Below, piece after piece: positions 45,193-54,966 of a stretch of 64,000 nt of DNA (its first letter is position 1; each line of letters opens with the position of its first letter). A program made the translations under genes and the position numbers. Under the pieces are notes generated by a model, which was not told the DNA's origin, ran no database searches, and was given only the letters and a program-made list of their open reading frames with translations. Origin of the DNA: Rhizobium gallicum bv. gallicum R602sp (GTDB lineage: Bacteria; Pseudomonadota; Alphaproteobacteria; Rhizobiales; Rhizobiaceae); contig NZ_CP006880.1 in the NCBI RefSeq assembly GCF_000816845.1, positions 248,001 through 312,000 of the forward strand. The letters are read 5' to 3'.

Positions 45193-45645
45193 ATGAAGAT
45201 CTATCCCCATATGTGGTTCAATGGCCGTGCTGAGGAGGCCATGGAATTTTACGCCGCTGTGTTCAAGAATTCCAAGATTGTCGAGCGTATCGACCTTCCC
45301 GACCCGGAACTGTCGGTCGTGCGGGCCGAACTGGCCGGTCTTCCCATCGCGGCGCTCAACGCCAACTCACATGTCTCCTACAACGAGGCGTTCTCGTTTC
45401 TGGTGGAAACGGGCGACCAGGAAGAGACCGATTACTACTGGAAGGCATTGACCGCAGATGGCGGAAAGGAACAGCCATGCGGGTGGCTAACCGACAAATT
45501 CGGCGTCTTTTGGCAAGTCACTCCGGCCATTCTGCTCCGGATGATTGCCGACACTGATAAGGAAAGGGCCGGTCGGGTGATTCAGGCGATGTACAGGATG
45601 AAGAAGATTATCATTGCGGATCTGGAACGCGCCTACCGAGGGTGA
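45193..45645 (+). CDS. VOC-family protein (PhnB-like)
   Basis: This 150-residue protein starts MKIYPHMWFNGRAEEAMEFY, the typical opening of PhnB/3-demethylubiquinone methyltransferase-like VOC proteins. It contains WLTDKFGVFWQVTP and the C-terminal VIQAMYRMKKIIIADLERA segment. It has an AAGGAG ribosome site. Function in the family is mostly unknown; the VOC fold binds a metal and small ligands. It stands alone. Confidence 0.88.
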   Translation: MKIYPHMWFNGRAEEAMEFYAAVFKNSKIVERIDLPDPELSVVRAELAGLPIAALNANSHVSYNEAFSFLVETGDQEETDYYWKALTADGGKEQPCGWLTDKFGVFWQVTPAILLRMIADTDKERAGRVIQAMYRMKKIIIADLERAYRG

Positions 45646-45679
45646 CCGCCAGCACGTCCATTGCCATTCCGGCACCCGA

Positions 45680-46120
45680 GAGGTCGGCTGCTGCGCGCGT
45701 CGCATCGCTATTGCTGGCCAACTCGAAGAAGCGGCAAGGATCGTTCAGGTCATTGATGCGGATGGCGAGCGCCTGGAACTGCCCCAAGTGTTGGGCGAGG
45801 TCATGTATCAGGCTGCGTAGCTTCTCGCTGAGGCCATTCGGTGACGGTGCTACCCGACGAGGAGGTGCTGTCAACGCAGGCTGCGGCGGATATTCTCAAC
45901 GGTTCCAGGCAATATCTCGTCCGCTCGGTCGACGCTGGCGAACTCCCCGCTGAGAAGGTTGGAAGCCACCGCCGCTTGAGGGTAGCGGAAATTGCGGCAT
46001 TCAAGGCACCCCGAGGTGCTAAGTGGAGGTCAGGTCAGCATTGGATCGGCTGGCATCGCTCGGCGAGGATACAGGTGGCTATGAGCTCGGGACCAAGCGT
46101 CCTTCCCCCGGGAACCTGAA
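45680..46120 (+). pseudogene. Frameshifted excisionase-type helix-turn-helix antitoxin
   Basis: Parts of one small DNA-binding antitoxin are spread over different frames. ELPQVLGEVMYQAA comes first (to about 45820). Then comes VTVLPDEEVLSTQAAADILN and YLVRSVDAGELPAEKVGSHR, the MerR/excisionase-type helix-turn-helix (about 45840-46010). In another frame ALDRLASLGEDTGGYEL (about 46038-46090) is the usual C-terminus. At least two frameshifts or stops separate them. No toxin gene follows. Confidence 0.65.
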
Positions 46121-46410
46121 TATGTTCTATCGGTCCTGTAAAGAGTCCCGCCAGAGGGCTTTCTTTTGAGATGCCAGGAGACCTTACCCCATAGCCAACG
46201 TAGGGTCGCGGGTCCGAACCTGGCCATGCAAAAGTTTTGCTTTGCGGTAAAATCATTGTTCCTGATCTTTTAGGCAGGTCCGCGTACCTCTGTCGATGAG
46301 TGCCGAATTGCGATGCTGCATGCCGATGGCGACCGTGCGGGCAAGCAGTCCCTCGCGGAATAGGCGAAGCATATCTCCGAGCAATCTTGTCATGTTTGTT
46401 GCTTCCCTTG
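46121..46410. other. Gap downstream of allophanate hydrolase gene
   Basis: No intact gene is seen in these 290 bases. The stretch includes the 3' side of the guanidine operon (minus strand). A minus-strand reading near 46290-46400 (TRLLGDMLRLFREG) looks protein-like but is short and unassigned. No clear terminator was found. Confidence 0.35.
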
Positions 46411-48225
46411 CTACGCGGTTGAGATTGAGCTTTTTGTGCGGATGTAGGCCCGCCAGCCACCAAGTTTGGTTACTTCTTCGGCGCCGATGACGGCATGAGC
46501 CTCACAGAGGAAACCGGAGATGCTGCTGCCGTCTTCGAGGGTTATTTTTCCGATGCCGAGCGGCCCTGGAATCTTCTGGACGAAATTGCCGAACGCGGCG
46601 GGCGATAGCGCCCAGACTTCGACCTCGAGGCCATTGCCGGCGAAGCCTGGTTCGCGCACGAGGCCGGGTTTCGGGGGTAGGCTGTTCGGCAGCACGAAGA
46701 GGCGGTAATCACCGGCGGTCCGGCAGGTTTTCAGGCGATATCCGCCCGGTCCGGTCAGTTCGTGATTGAGCGGCATGCCTGTCAGATGTGCACCGACGAC
46801 AACGATCGGAACAAAGCCGTCGTCGGGCGGTGCAACTCGGCTTTCTTCAGGCAGCGATGCTGTCTTGTCCTTGCCCATGCCAGAGCCAAGCGCCCGGTGC
46901 ATGGCGTCAGCAAACGAGGCGAGCGCATCATCGGTAAACGTCGGGCCGATCAGCGTCACGCCGCCGGGCAGACCATTGCGACCAAAACCTGCCGGAATAG
47001 CAATTGCTGCATAGTCGTAGAGATTGACGAAGTTCGTGTAGCGTCCGAAATGACCGTTCTTCACGATCGGATCAGCCAGCATCTCCTCGACCGTATAGGT
47101 GGTGGGGGAGGTCGGTAGCAGCAGGATGTCCACCTTCGTCCACTCAACCTTCGTCTTCTGCCGCAGCGCTTCGAGCTTGTATTTGCCCTCGAAAGCGGCG
47201 ACAGCGTCATAGGCCTTGGCGCCTTCGATGATCGTGCGTACAGTCGGGTCGAAATCATCCGCGTTGCTCGTCATGAAGTCCTTGACAGCCGCCAATCGCT
47301 CGGCGATCCAAGGCCCATTGTAGAGCAGCTCGGCCGCCTGCCGGAACGGTGCATAGTCGAAGGGGACAATGATGGCACCCAACGACTTGGCGCGTTCAAT
47401 GGCCGCGTCATAAAGCGCCTCGACATCCTGGTTGCCGAAGAATTCCCGTTCGGCACCGTCGAGCACGCCGATCCTGAGGCCGGACGCGGGCAGGTTTGCG
47501 GGGGCGGCTTCGCGCGAAAAGGGATCGGCAGCGTCATAGCCTTCCATCACTTTGCGGATCGCCACGCCATCGCCCACGGTGGCGGCGAAGACGGTGACGA
47601 CATCGACGCTGCGGCAGGCCGGCACGACGCCGACATTCGGCACCAGACCAGGCGTCGGCTTGATGCCGACGAGATTGTTGAAAGCGGCCGGCACGCGGCC
47701 GGAGCCTGCCGTATCGGTGCCGAGCGCGAAACCGGCGAGACCTGAAGCGACGGCAACGGCCGAACCGGAACTTGAGCCGCCCGATACATAGGCCGGATCG
47801 AAGACCGAGCGCGGCGCGCCAAAAGGGGACCGCGTCCCGTTGAGCCCGGTGGCAAACTGGTCGAGGTTGGTCTTGCCGATGACAATGGCGCCTGCTGCCT
47901 TCAGGCGAGCAACGACCGTTGCATCCTCGTCTGGATGATAGGCATAGGCAGGGCAGGCAGCCGTCGTCGGCAGGCCCGCAGCGTCGATGTTATCCTTCAC
48001 CGCGAAGGGCACGCCCCAGAGCGGCAGACTGTTTGGCTCGGGTGCACGTACCAGCAGGTCACGAGCGGCAGAGCGCAGGTCCTCATCCGGCGTGGCGGTG
48101 ATAAAAATCGCCGGGTCTTTGCAGGCGGCGCGCCGCGCGATTATGTCCTCAACGAGATCGAGCGGTGTGAGGCCGGATTGATAGGCGGCGCGAAGGCTTG
48201 AAAGATCGAGAATAATCGGCAGCAT
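46411..48225 (-). CDS. atzF: Allophanate hydrolase (AtzF)
   Basis: This 604-residue enzyme turns allophanate into two ammonia and two CO2. The N-terminal amidase-signature domain (to about 440) has Lys77 (FAVKDNID), the GGSSSGS cluster from Ser151 and Ser175 (DTAGSG), with the same spacing as the known AtzF triad. The C-terminal domain (about 455-604, from VVVGAHLTGMPLN to LGGWRAYIRT) is the extra domain of true allophanate hydrolases. The ATG at 48225 lies two bases after the carboxylase stop. It is the last gene of the riboswitch-controlled operon and the only intact allophanate hydrolase in the window. Confidence 0.94.
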   Translation of the reverse strand: MLPIILDLSSLRAAYQSGLTPLDLVEDIIARRAACKDPAIFITATPDEDLRSAARDLLVRAPEPNSLPLWGVPFAVKDNIDAAGLPTTAACPAYAYHPDEDATVVARLKAAGAIVIGKTNLDQFATGLNGTRSPFGAPRSVFDPAYVSGGSSSGSAVAVASGLAGFALGTDTAGSGRVPAAFNNLVGIKPTPGLVPNVGVVPACRSVDVVTVFAATVGDGVAIRKVMEGYDAADPFSREAAPANLPASGLRIGVLDGAEREFFGNQDVEALYDAAIERAKSLGAIIVPFDYAPFRQAAELLYNGPWIAERLAAVKDFMTSNADDFDPTVRTIIEGAKAYDAVAAFEGKYKLEALRQKTKVEWTKVDILLLPTSPTTYTVEEMLADPIVKNGHFGRYTNFVNLYDYAAIAIPAGFGRNGLPGGVTLIGPTFTDDALASFADAMHRALGSGMGKDKTASLPEESRVAPPDDGFVPIVVVGAHLTGMPLNHELTGPGGYRLKTCRTAGDYRLFVLPNSLPPKPGLVREPGFAGNGLEVEVWALSPAAFGNFVQKIPGPLGIGKITLEDGSSISGFLCEAHAVIGAEEVTKLGGWRAYIRTKSSISTA

Positions 48226-48226
48226 T

Positions 48227-51200
48227 TCAGCAGTTCTCCAGAACGACGATGATATCGCCGGCTTTGATATTTCGACCAGGCCCGGCACGCAGATCGTGGA
48301 CACGTCCGGCGGCGTGGGCAGTGACCTTGATTTCCATTTTCATGGATTCGATGATGGCAACCGTCTCGCCGGCAGCAACGGTCGCTCCCGGCTCCACCAT
48401 GAGTTTCCAGATATTGCCCGGAACGCTGCTAGCGACGCCGAAGCAGCCCGCTGGAATATCGCCATCAAGGCTTTCTCCGAGACTTTCGTCGCTGACGAAG
48501 CTGTCGAGACCGGTGTCCTTCCAACTTTGCCGCTCGGCGTCGAAAGCCGCCTGTTGCGTCGCCTTAAAGCGGTTGATCGACACGGCATTCGCCTGCAGTT
48601 CTTTCTCATAGGCAGGATAGGAGAATTCCGTTTCCTCGATCTTCACCGGATAGCCGCCATGCGGGAAGGCGGCGCGGGCCTCCGTCAGTTCCCCGTGGCT
48701 GACAGGGAAGAAGCGGATCTGGTCGAAGAAATCGAGCAGCCACGGCTTGCCCTTGGCGAATTCGGGCGTGTGCCGCCAGGTGTTCCAGACCTGAATGGTG
48801 CGGCCGAAGAGCTGATAGCCGCCCGGACCCTCCATGCCGTAGATGCACATATAGGCGCCACCGATACCGACGGCATTTTCGGGTGTCCAGGTGCGGGCCG
48901 GATTGTATTTCGTCGTCACCAGCCGATGGCGGGGATCGATCGGGGTCGCCACCGGCGCGCCGAGATAGACGTCGCCAAGTCCGAGCACGAGATAGCTGGC
49001 ATTGAAGATGATGTCGCGCACCGCCCGCTCGTCGGCCAGCCCATTGATGCGGCGGATGAATTCGATATTCGATGGGCACCAGGGCGCGTTGGGCCGCACC
49101 AGTTCCTGATATTTGCGCATCGCGAGCTCCGCGTCGGGATCATTCCACGACAGCGGCAGATGTACGATGCGGCTCGGCACTTTGACATCATGAGGCGACG
49201 GCAGCGTGGCCTCGATCTCGGCCAACAGGCCAAGTAGGCGGCGCCGTGTCAATGTCGTGCCATCATAGTGAATTTGCAGCGAGCGTATGCCGGGCGTGAG
49301 GTCGATCATACCAGGCAAGCTGGCTGACAAAACTGCCTGCATCAGGACATGTACGCGCAACCGAAGCGCGATGTCGAGTGTCATAGGACCGTATTCGACC
49401 AGCAGATTGTCCTCGCCCTGCCGGCGGTAGACGACGGAGACGGGTCCATCGTCGTGACGCCCGATGATCGCCGAGCCCGCATCGACGGGATTGTGGATCG
49501 CCGGTCCGGCAATCGGGTCTTCCGCAGGTTTGACGGGCCGGAAGCGGATCGTGTCACCCGGTTTGAATTGCCCCATTTTCCACTGCTCGTCACGGGCAAT
49601 CACCGCCGGGCACACGAAACCGCCGAGGCTCGGACCATCAGGGCCGAGGATGATCGGCATATCGCCGGTAAAGTCGATCGCACCGATCGCATAGGCATTG
49701 TCATGCAGGTTGGATGGGTGAAGACCCGCCTCGCCACCGTCGCTGCGCGCCCATTTTGGCGCTGGGCCAATCAGGCGTACGCCGGTGCGGGCACTGTTGA
49801 AATGCACCTCGTAGGCGGTAGAGAACAAGGTGTCGATGTCGCCCGGTTGAAAGAAATCCGGTGCACCATGGGGCCCGTACAGGACGCCGACGCTCCATTC
49901 GCGCGTGAGTTCGGCAGGTTCGCTTGCAGGCTCCGCCGGCGTGGCAGGCACTTGTCGCGCAAGGTGCAGTACATGTCCGGTTTTGAGCGCGCCGGTGGCG
50001 TTGCCGCCGAACTGGCCAAGACCGAAGGTAGCACGTGAGCCGAGCACAAGGGGGGCTGCAAGGCCCCCTGCGACCGCGAGATAGGCGCGCTGGCCGTGGC
50101 CCTCGATGGTCCCGATGGAGAGCACCTGCCCCGCATGAATTGTCACAGCCGTGTCATGCGGCAGCTGTTTACCTTCGCAGGTCATCGGCATGTGCGATCC
50201 CGCGAGCGCAATCACCGTATCGGTGTAGAACCGCAGCGTTGGACCGGACACGGTCAGCTCCAGCGAAGCGGTCGTGTCATCGTTACCGACAAGACGATTG
50301 GCATGGCGGAAGGAGCGGTCGTCCATCGGCCCGCTCGGCGGCACGCCGACATGCCAGAGGCCGAGGCGACCGGGCAGTTCCTGGAGACTGGACTGCGCCC
50401 CCGGCGACAGGACTTCGATGACATCCGGCACGAAGGCAAAATCGCGTAGTGCCGTAGTTGCCACCTTGCCGCTCGCGAGAAGCTCGGAAGTGGCGATTTC
50501 CCGAAGATAGTCGAGATTGGTCTCGATCCCTGTGATCGACGTCGCGGCAAGGGCTGCCTGAAGTTTTGTGATCGCCGCCGCGCGGTCTTCCGCTTTTACG
50601 ATCAGCTTTGCCAGCATCGGGTCGTAGAATGGCGTCACTTCCGTGCCTGTTTCGATCCAGTGGTCGGTGCGGGCGCCTTCGGGAAACAAGACCTCCGTCA
50701 GCAGGCCGGCACTCGGCCGGAAGTCGGCGTGCGGCATCTCGGCATAGACACGGACTTCGATCGCAGCGCCCCTGGGCATCAGGAGCTCGGCGCCCGAAAG
50801 CACATCCTCGCCTGCGGCCTGCCGGATCATCCACTCGACGAGATCGATGCCGAAGACGGCTTCGGTGACCGGATGCTCCACCTGCAGCCGCGTGTTGACC
50901 TCAAGGAAGTAGAACTCCTCTCGCGCCGGATCGTAGATGAATTCGACCGTGCCGGCCGAGGCATAAGACACCGATCTACCCAGATCGATCGCCGCCTTGT
51001 GCAGCCGCGCCCGTGTCGCAGGCGAAAGGCCCGGTGCTGGCGTTTCCTCAACGACCTTTTGGCTGCGACGCTGCAAAGAACAATCCCGCTCGCCGAGCGC
51101 CACGACCTTGCCTTTTCCGTCGCCGAAAATCTGCACCTCGACGTGGCGGGCATCGGCGACGAAGCGTTCGATATAGACGCGGGCGTCGCCGAAGCTGGCG

Positions 51201-51763
51201 CGCGCAGTGCGCTGTACGCTCTCGAAGGCCGACTTGAGCGCTGCGGCATCCGCGCATAACTGCATGCCGATGCCGCCTCCGCCGGCCGTCGATTTCAGCA
51301 TAAGGGGATAGCCGAGCGTTTCGGCTGCGGTAAGAGCGCTTTCGGCGCTTTCTAGAAGGCCGCTGCCCGGCAGAAGCGGAACACCACTCGATTTCGCCAG
51401 CTCGCGTGCGGTGTGTTTAAGCCCGAAGGCAGAGAGATGCTCCGGGCGCGGACCGATGAAGGCAATGCCTTCAGAGGCGAGCCGTTCGGCAAACCCGATG
51501 TTTTCCGATAGAAAACCATACCCCGGATGCACCGCCTCTGCACCCGTCGCCTTGCAGACGGCGATGACGGCATCGATGTTCAGATAGCTTTCGGCGGCTG
51601 GCGAGGGGCCAAGGTGCATGGCTTCATCAGCCAGACGCGTTGCCATGGCGAACCGGTCGGCGTCGGAATAGACGGCCACGGAGGCGATGCCCATTGTCTT
51701 CAATGTCCGGATGATTCGGACGGCGATCTCGCCGCGATTGGCGATAAGGACCTTTTTGAACAT
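48227..51763 (-). CDS. Biotin-dependent urea/guanidine carboxylase
   Basis: This 1178-residue single-chain enzyme has three parts. Residues 1-450 are an ATP-grasp biotin carboxylase (KVLIANRGEIAVRIIRTL, the glycine loop TAGGGGIGMQ, EVNTRLQVEHPVTE). Residues about 460-1080 are the KipI/KipA-type carboxyltransferase domains (GPSLGGFVCPAVI, GPGGYQLFGRTIQVWNTW). The C-terminus is a biotin carrier with biotinyl Lys1142 (ESMKME). It is annotated in most genomes as urea carboxylase. The guanidine-I riboswitch upstream and the DUF1989 pair next to it argue that it carboxylates guanidine. The stop is two bases before the AtzF start. Confidence 0.93.
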   Translation of the reverse strand: MFKKVLIANRGEIAVRIIRTLKTMGIASVAVYSDADRFAMATRLADEAMHLGPSPAAESYLNIDAVIAVCKATGAEAVHPGYGFLSENIGFAERLASEGIAFIGPRPEHLSAFGLKHTARELAKSSGVPLLPGSGLLESAESALTAAETLGYPLMLKSTAGGGGIGMQLCADAAALKSAFESVQRTARASFGDARVYIERFVADARHVEVQIFGDGKGKVVALGERDCSLQRRSQKVVEETPAPGLSPATRARLHKAAIDLGRSVSYASAGTVEFIYDPAREEFYFLEVNTRLQVEHPVTEAVFGIDLVEWMIRQAAGEDVLSGAELLMPRGAAIEVRVYAEMPHADFRPSAGLLTEVLFPEGARTDHWIETGTEVTPFYDPMLAKLIVKAEDRAAAITKLQAALAATSITGIETNLDYLREIATSELLASGKVATTALRDFAFVPDVIEVLSPGAQSSLQELPGRLGLWHVGVPPSGPMDDRSFRHANRLVGNDDTTASLELTVSGPTLRFYTDTVIALAGSHMPMTCEGKQLPHDTAVTIHAGQVLSIGTIEGHGQRAYLAVAGGLAAPLVLGSRATFGLGQFGGNATGALKTGHVLHLARQVPATPAEPASEPAELTREWSVGVLYGPHGAPDFFQPGDIDTLFSTAYEVHFNSARTGVRLIGPAPKWARSDGGEAGLHPSNLHDNAYAIGAIDFTGDMPIILGPDGPSLGGFVCPAVIARDEQWKMGQFKPGDTIRFRPVKPAEDPIAGPAIHNPVDAGSAIIGRHDDGPVSVVYRRQGEDNLLVEYGPMTLDIALRLRVHVLMQAVLSASLPGMIDLTPGIRSLQIHYDGTTLTRRRLLGLLAEIEATLPSPHDVKVPSRIVHLPLSWNDPDAELAMRKYQELVRPNAPWCPSNIEFIRRINGLADERAVRDIIFNASYLVLGLGDVYLGAPVATPIDPRHRLVTTKYNPARTWTPENAVGIGGAYMCIYGMEGPGGYQLFGRTIQVWNTWRHTPEFAKGKPWLLDFFDQIRFFPVSHGELTEARAAFPHGGYPVKIEETEFSYPAYEKELQANAVSINRFKATQQAAFDAERQSWKDTGLDSFVSDESLGESLDGDIPAGCFGVASSVPGNIWKLMVEPGATVAAGETVAIIESMKMEIKVTAHAAGRVHDLRAGPGRNIKAGDIIVVLENC

Positions 51764-51765
51764 GC

Positions 51766-52428
51766 TCAGGCCCCGATGTGCGTAACAGCATCCCAGATGA
51801 GCACGCGGATTGGCGTCGGATCGAAGCCGTTGCAGGGATTGTTGATCTGGGGGCAGTTGGAGATGACGCAGAGCACATCCATCTCGGCCACCAGTTCGAC
51901 ATAGTCGCCTGGTGCAGAGATGCCGTCGACGATGGTCATCTTTCCGTCGGGGCTGATAGGCACGTTCATGAAGAAGTTTATGTTCGGCACGATGTCGCGC
52001 TTGCTCATCCCGTGTTTCGAAATTTCGAGCACGAAATTGTCGCGGCAGGCATGGAGGTATTTCGCGCCGTGGCCGAAGCGCACCGTATTGCTCTCGCAGG
52101 AGCAGGCGCCGGCCGATGTGTCATGCCGGCCGCAGCTGTCGGCCGTCATGGTCAGCATGACATTGCCTTCGTTGGAGATGAGTTTCGTGCCGATGCCGAC
52201 ATAGGCGCCGGTCTGAGCGCGCATCGTATCCTGGTTGGAGTAGCGCTCGGCAAAATCATCGGCGCGGTAGAACAGCGTATCGATCGCTTGCTGGCCATAA
52301 CTGTCCTCAATGCGGATCGTCTGGCCTTTGCGGACGACGCCCGACCACGAGGCTTCGGCAGGGATGAAGTGATCCTCGACAGCATTTTCGAGGCTGCGGG
52401 GAGGGCAGGTTGGGGCGAAATCGGTCAT
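51766..52428 (-). CDS. DUF1989 urea carboxylase-associated protein 1 (carboxyguanidine deiminase subunit candidate)
   Basis: This 220-residue protein belongs to the DUF1989 family. It has AGACSCESNTVRFGHGAKYLHACRDNF-like sequence with cysteines and histidine that probably bind a metal, NINFFMNVPISPDGKMTIVDG, and a C-terminal ISNCPQINNPCNGFDPTPIRVLIW segment. Pairs of such proteins next to guanidine carboxylase form carboxyguanidine deiminase (CgdAB), which gives allophanate. The gene is between its partner (52440) and the carboxylase (two-base gap), so all three are co-expressed. Confidence 0.88.
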   Translation of the reverse strand: MTDFAPTCPPRSLENAVEDHFIPAEASWSGVVRKGQTIRIEDSYGQQAIDTLFYRADDFAERYSNQDTMRAQTGAYVGIGTKLISNEGNVMLTMTADSCGRHDTSAGACSCESNTVRFGHGAKYLHACRDNFVLEISKHGMSKRDIVPNINFFMNVPISPDGKMTIVDGISAPGDYVELVAEMDVLCVISNCPQINNPCNGFDPTPIRVLIWDAVTHIGA

Positions 52429-52439
52429 GGTTCTCTCCC

Positions 52440-53261
52440 TTACGCCAGCATCATCGTATTGTTTTGAAAGCCGCGGATGGCTTCGGCAGTTGCCGTGCGG
52501 CAGAGATCATCGGCCGCTGGCGCCGCAGCACGGAAGCGGGTGACGATCACCGGCTTCGGCTGGTAGATCGGGTCCGGATCGAGCGGATGCGGGCAATTGG
52601 AAAAACCGACCAGCATGTCCATCTCGGCGCGTAATTCGGCATAGTCGCCGCTGTTGGAGCGCTTGCCGCGCCATGCGAAGCCGCCAGCATAATCGACGCT
52701 GACGGGGGCAAAAAGATTGAGCACGCCGGCAATGTCTCGCCGGTCGAGCCCGAGCTTGCAGGCAACAAGAATGAGGTTGTCGCGGGTATTGCGGGTTTTC
52801 ACACCGGGATATTTGGCCGCATTCGAGGCGGCCGTCGAACCGCCCATCAGGCAGTCATTGGCGCCGGAACTGTCCTCGATCAGCGAGAACATCACCCGCC
52901 CCATATCGGAGAATATCACCCGGCCCTTGCCGAGCGCCGTCGTCCACTGCATCTTGACCGTGTCGACCAGGTTGATCCGCTCACTGGTGTCATGGGCGTT
53001 CCAGGCGACCAGTGCCACGGTCGAATTGCTCTCGGCCTGATCGATGCGGATCGCTTCCCCGCGCAGCAATTTCGTGGACCAGTACCAACTGCCCGGAATG
53101 GTCTCCTGATGGATGATCGCATCGGCCGAGATCGGCAGCGCCGGCAGCGGACTGGGGGCCGGCAATGCCTTGGGCGCGAATTCCAGGCCCTTCTTCTGAT
53201 GGTCCTCGTAGCGCGCGCGATTGGCGGCGATTTCTTCGGGCGAACGTCGGATATGCATCAT
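52440..53261 (-). CDS. DUF1989 urea carboxylase-associated protein 2 (carboxyguanidine deiminase subunit candidate)
   Basis: This 273-residue DUF1989 protein has an N-terminal extension (RRSPEEIAANRARYEDHQKK) typical of the second subunit, then HQETIPGSWYWSTKLLRGEAIRIDQAESN, a DSSGANDCLMGGSTAASNA segment and FSNCPHPLDPDPIYQPKPV near the end. It is homologous to the 51766 product but not identical in metal-site residues. The start at 53261 overlaps the ATPase stop (TGATG) and has GGAG upstream. The two proteins most likely act as a heterodimer. Confidence 0.87.
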   Translation of the reverse strand: MMHIRRSPEEIAANRARYEDHQKKGLEFAPKALPAPSPLPALPISADAIIHQETIPGSWYWSTKLLRGEAIRIDQAESNSTVALVAWNAHDTSERINLVDTVKMQWTTALGKGRVIFSDMGRVMFSLIEDSSGANDCLMGGSTAASNAAKYPGVKTRNTRDNLILVACKLGLDRRDIAGVLNLFAPVSVDYAGGFAWRGKRSNSGDYAELRAEMDMLVGFSNCPHPLDPDPIYQPKPVIVTRFRAAAPAADDLCRTATAEAIRGFQNNTMMLA

Positions 53262-54082
53262 CACTTTTCTCCTGATGGTGCCGGGCCGTCCCGGTATTGC
53301 CCCAGGGAAACGACCGGGTCGTCCCGGTCGGGGCCGTAGATCGAATTCTGGCCGGCAAGCCGCGGCGGCCATATGGAAATGTCCCGTGTGATAGTGGCGC
53401 CGTAGCGCTGCTTCTCCTCCGGTCGGTCGCGCGGGCGCTCGAAGGCGACGACACGGGTAGCGAGCGTGAAGGCCTCTCGCATGTCATGGGTAACCATGAC
53501 GACAGTCATCTGCGTTTCGTCCCAAAGCCGTTTCATGAGTGTGTGGATCTCGGCGCGCATGCCGGGATCGAGCGCGCCGAAGGGCTCGTCGAGAAGCAGG
53601 ACCTTGGGCTTCATGATCAGCGCCTGTGCCAGGGCGAGCCGTTGCTGCATGCCGCCGGAAAGCTGCGCCGGATATTTGGTTTCCGCCCCGGAAAGGCCGA
53701 CTTCCGCGATAAGCTGCCGTGCTTCCCCGATAGCCGCCCGCCGCGCCGCGCCGAAAAGCTTTGCCTTGAATTTCGAGGCCATCAATTCCTTGCCGAGCAG
53801 GACATTGGCGAGCACCGTAAGATGCGGAAAGACCGAATAGCGTTGGAAGACGACGCCGCGATCCGGACCCGGTTCGGCAGACAGCAGTTCGCCATCGAGC
53901 AGGATCGTGCCCCTGGTCGGCTGTTCCTGGCCAAGCAGCATGCGCAGGAAGGTCGACTTGCCGCAGCCCGAGGGCCCGACGAGTGCGACGAATGCGCGGG
54001 ACGCGACGGTCAGCGATACCTTTTCCAGCACGATCTGATCGCCGTATTCCTTCCAGACATTCTTGATGATCAGCTCGCTCAT
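53261..54082 (-). CDS. ABC transporter ATP-binding protein (nitrate/taurine type), guanidine/urea operon
   Basis: This 273-residue ATPase of the SsuB/TauB group has GPSGCGKST, the Q-loop VVFQRYSVFPHLTVLANVLL, LSGGMQQRLALAQAL, VLLLDEPFGALDPGMR and the VTHDMREAF H-loop. The start at 54082 (MSELIIK) lies in an ATGA overlap with the permease gene. It has an extra C-terminal tail of about 40 residues after the ATPase core. It energises uptake of the operon's substrate together with the genes at 54079 and 54967. Confidence 0.92.
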   Translation of the reverse strand: MSELIIKNVWKEYGDQIVLEKVSLTVASRAFVALVGPSGCGKSTFLRMLLGQEQPTRGTILLDGELLSAEPGPDRGVVFQRYSVFPHLTVLANVLLGKELMASKFKAKLFGAARRAAIGEARQLIAEVGLSGAETKYPAQLSGGMQQRLALAQALIMKPKVLLLDEPFGALDPGMRAEIHTLMKRLWDETQMTVVMVTHDMREAFTLATRVVAFERPRDRPEEKQRYGATITRDISIWPPRLAGQNSIYGPDRDDPVVSLGQYRDGPAPSGEK

Positions 54083-54897
54083 CCCTGCTTCTCCAATTCG
54101 GACCAAGGGAAGGCGGCGATGCGGATACGGTCGAGGACGAAGTTAGTCATGACGGCAAGCAGAGTGATCCAGACGACATAAGGAAAGATCACGTCCATGG
54201 AAAGGTAACGCCGGACGAGGAAGATGCGGTAGCCGAGCCCGGAATCCGAGGAAATCGCTTCCGCGGCAATGAGGAAGAGCCAGGCAGGACCGAGCTGCAG
54301 CCGCACGCAGGTGATTAGTCGCGGAAGTATCTGTGGCAGCACGACGCGAAGCGCGATCTGCCATGACGACCCGCCCAGCGTCTCGGCCTTGACGATCTGC
54401 TCGCGTGGAAGCTCCAGCGCCTTCAAGGCCAGATCGCGGACCATGATCGGTGCGACACCGATGACGATCAGTGCGATTTTTGAGGCTTCGCCAAGACCCA
54501 TGACGATGAAGAGAATGGGCAACAGCGCCAGTGGTGGCACCATCGATATCACCGCAACGAGCGGGGCGAGCAGCGCACGCAAATAGGGCAGCATGCCAAT
54601 CGCCATGCCGATCAGCAGCGCCGTCACGGTCGAAATGCCGAGACCTGCGAAAAGCCGGATCAGGCTCGCGGCCGTGTCGGACCACAGCAGATAGTCGCCT
54701 GTGCGCACATCCGGCAGAAATGCCAGCCGGTTGATGGCCTCGGCAAACCCCACAAGATTGGGTAACAGCTTGTCATTGGCGTTTTCGGCGAGGCGCGCCG
54801 CCGATCCCGCCGCGTAGGCGACGATCAGCAGCACGAAGGGAAGAAGCATGAGGGCAAGCTGCGCACCCCGGCTCGGCCTGGTGTTAATCCAGCGCAT
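54079..54897 (-). CDS. ABC transporter permease (nitrate/taurine type), guanidine/urea operon
   Basis: This 272-residue inner-membrane protein has about six helices. The EAA-type loop is recognisable as ALELPREQIVKAETLGGSSW in the second half. The start at 54897 (MRWINTRPS) has GGAG eight to nine bases upstream; a longer frame to 54948 is less likely. The gene overlaps the ATPase start by ATGA. In guanidine-linked operons this transporter type is often annotated as a urea ABC transporter. Confidence 0.92.
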   Translation of the reverse strand: MRWINTRPSRGAQLALMLLPFVLLIVAYAAGSAARLAENANDKLLPNLVGFAEAINRLAFLPDVRTGDYLLWSDTAASLIRLFAGLGISTVTALLIGMAIGMLPYLRALLAPLVAVISMVPPLALLPILFIVMGLGEASKIALIVIGVAPIMVRDLALKALELPREQIVKAETLGGSSWQIALRVVLPQILPRLITCVRLQLGPAWLFLIAAEAISSDSGLGYRIFLVRRYLSMDVIFPYVVWITLLAVMTNFVLDRIRIAAFPWSELEKQG

Positions 54898-54966
54898 GGA
54901 TATGGCTCCGCTGATAAAGGGGAAGAAGGCGGTGCGGAGACCCCGCACCGCCGACCGGTGCGATGC

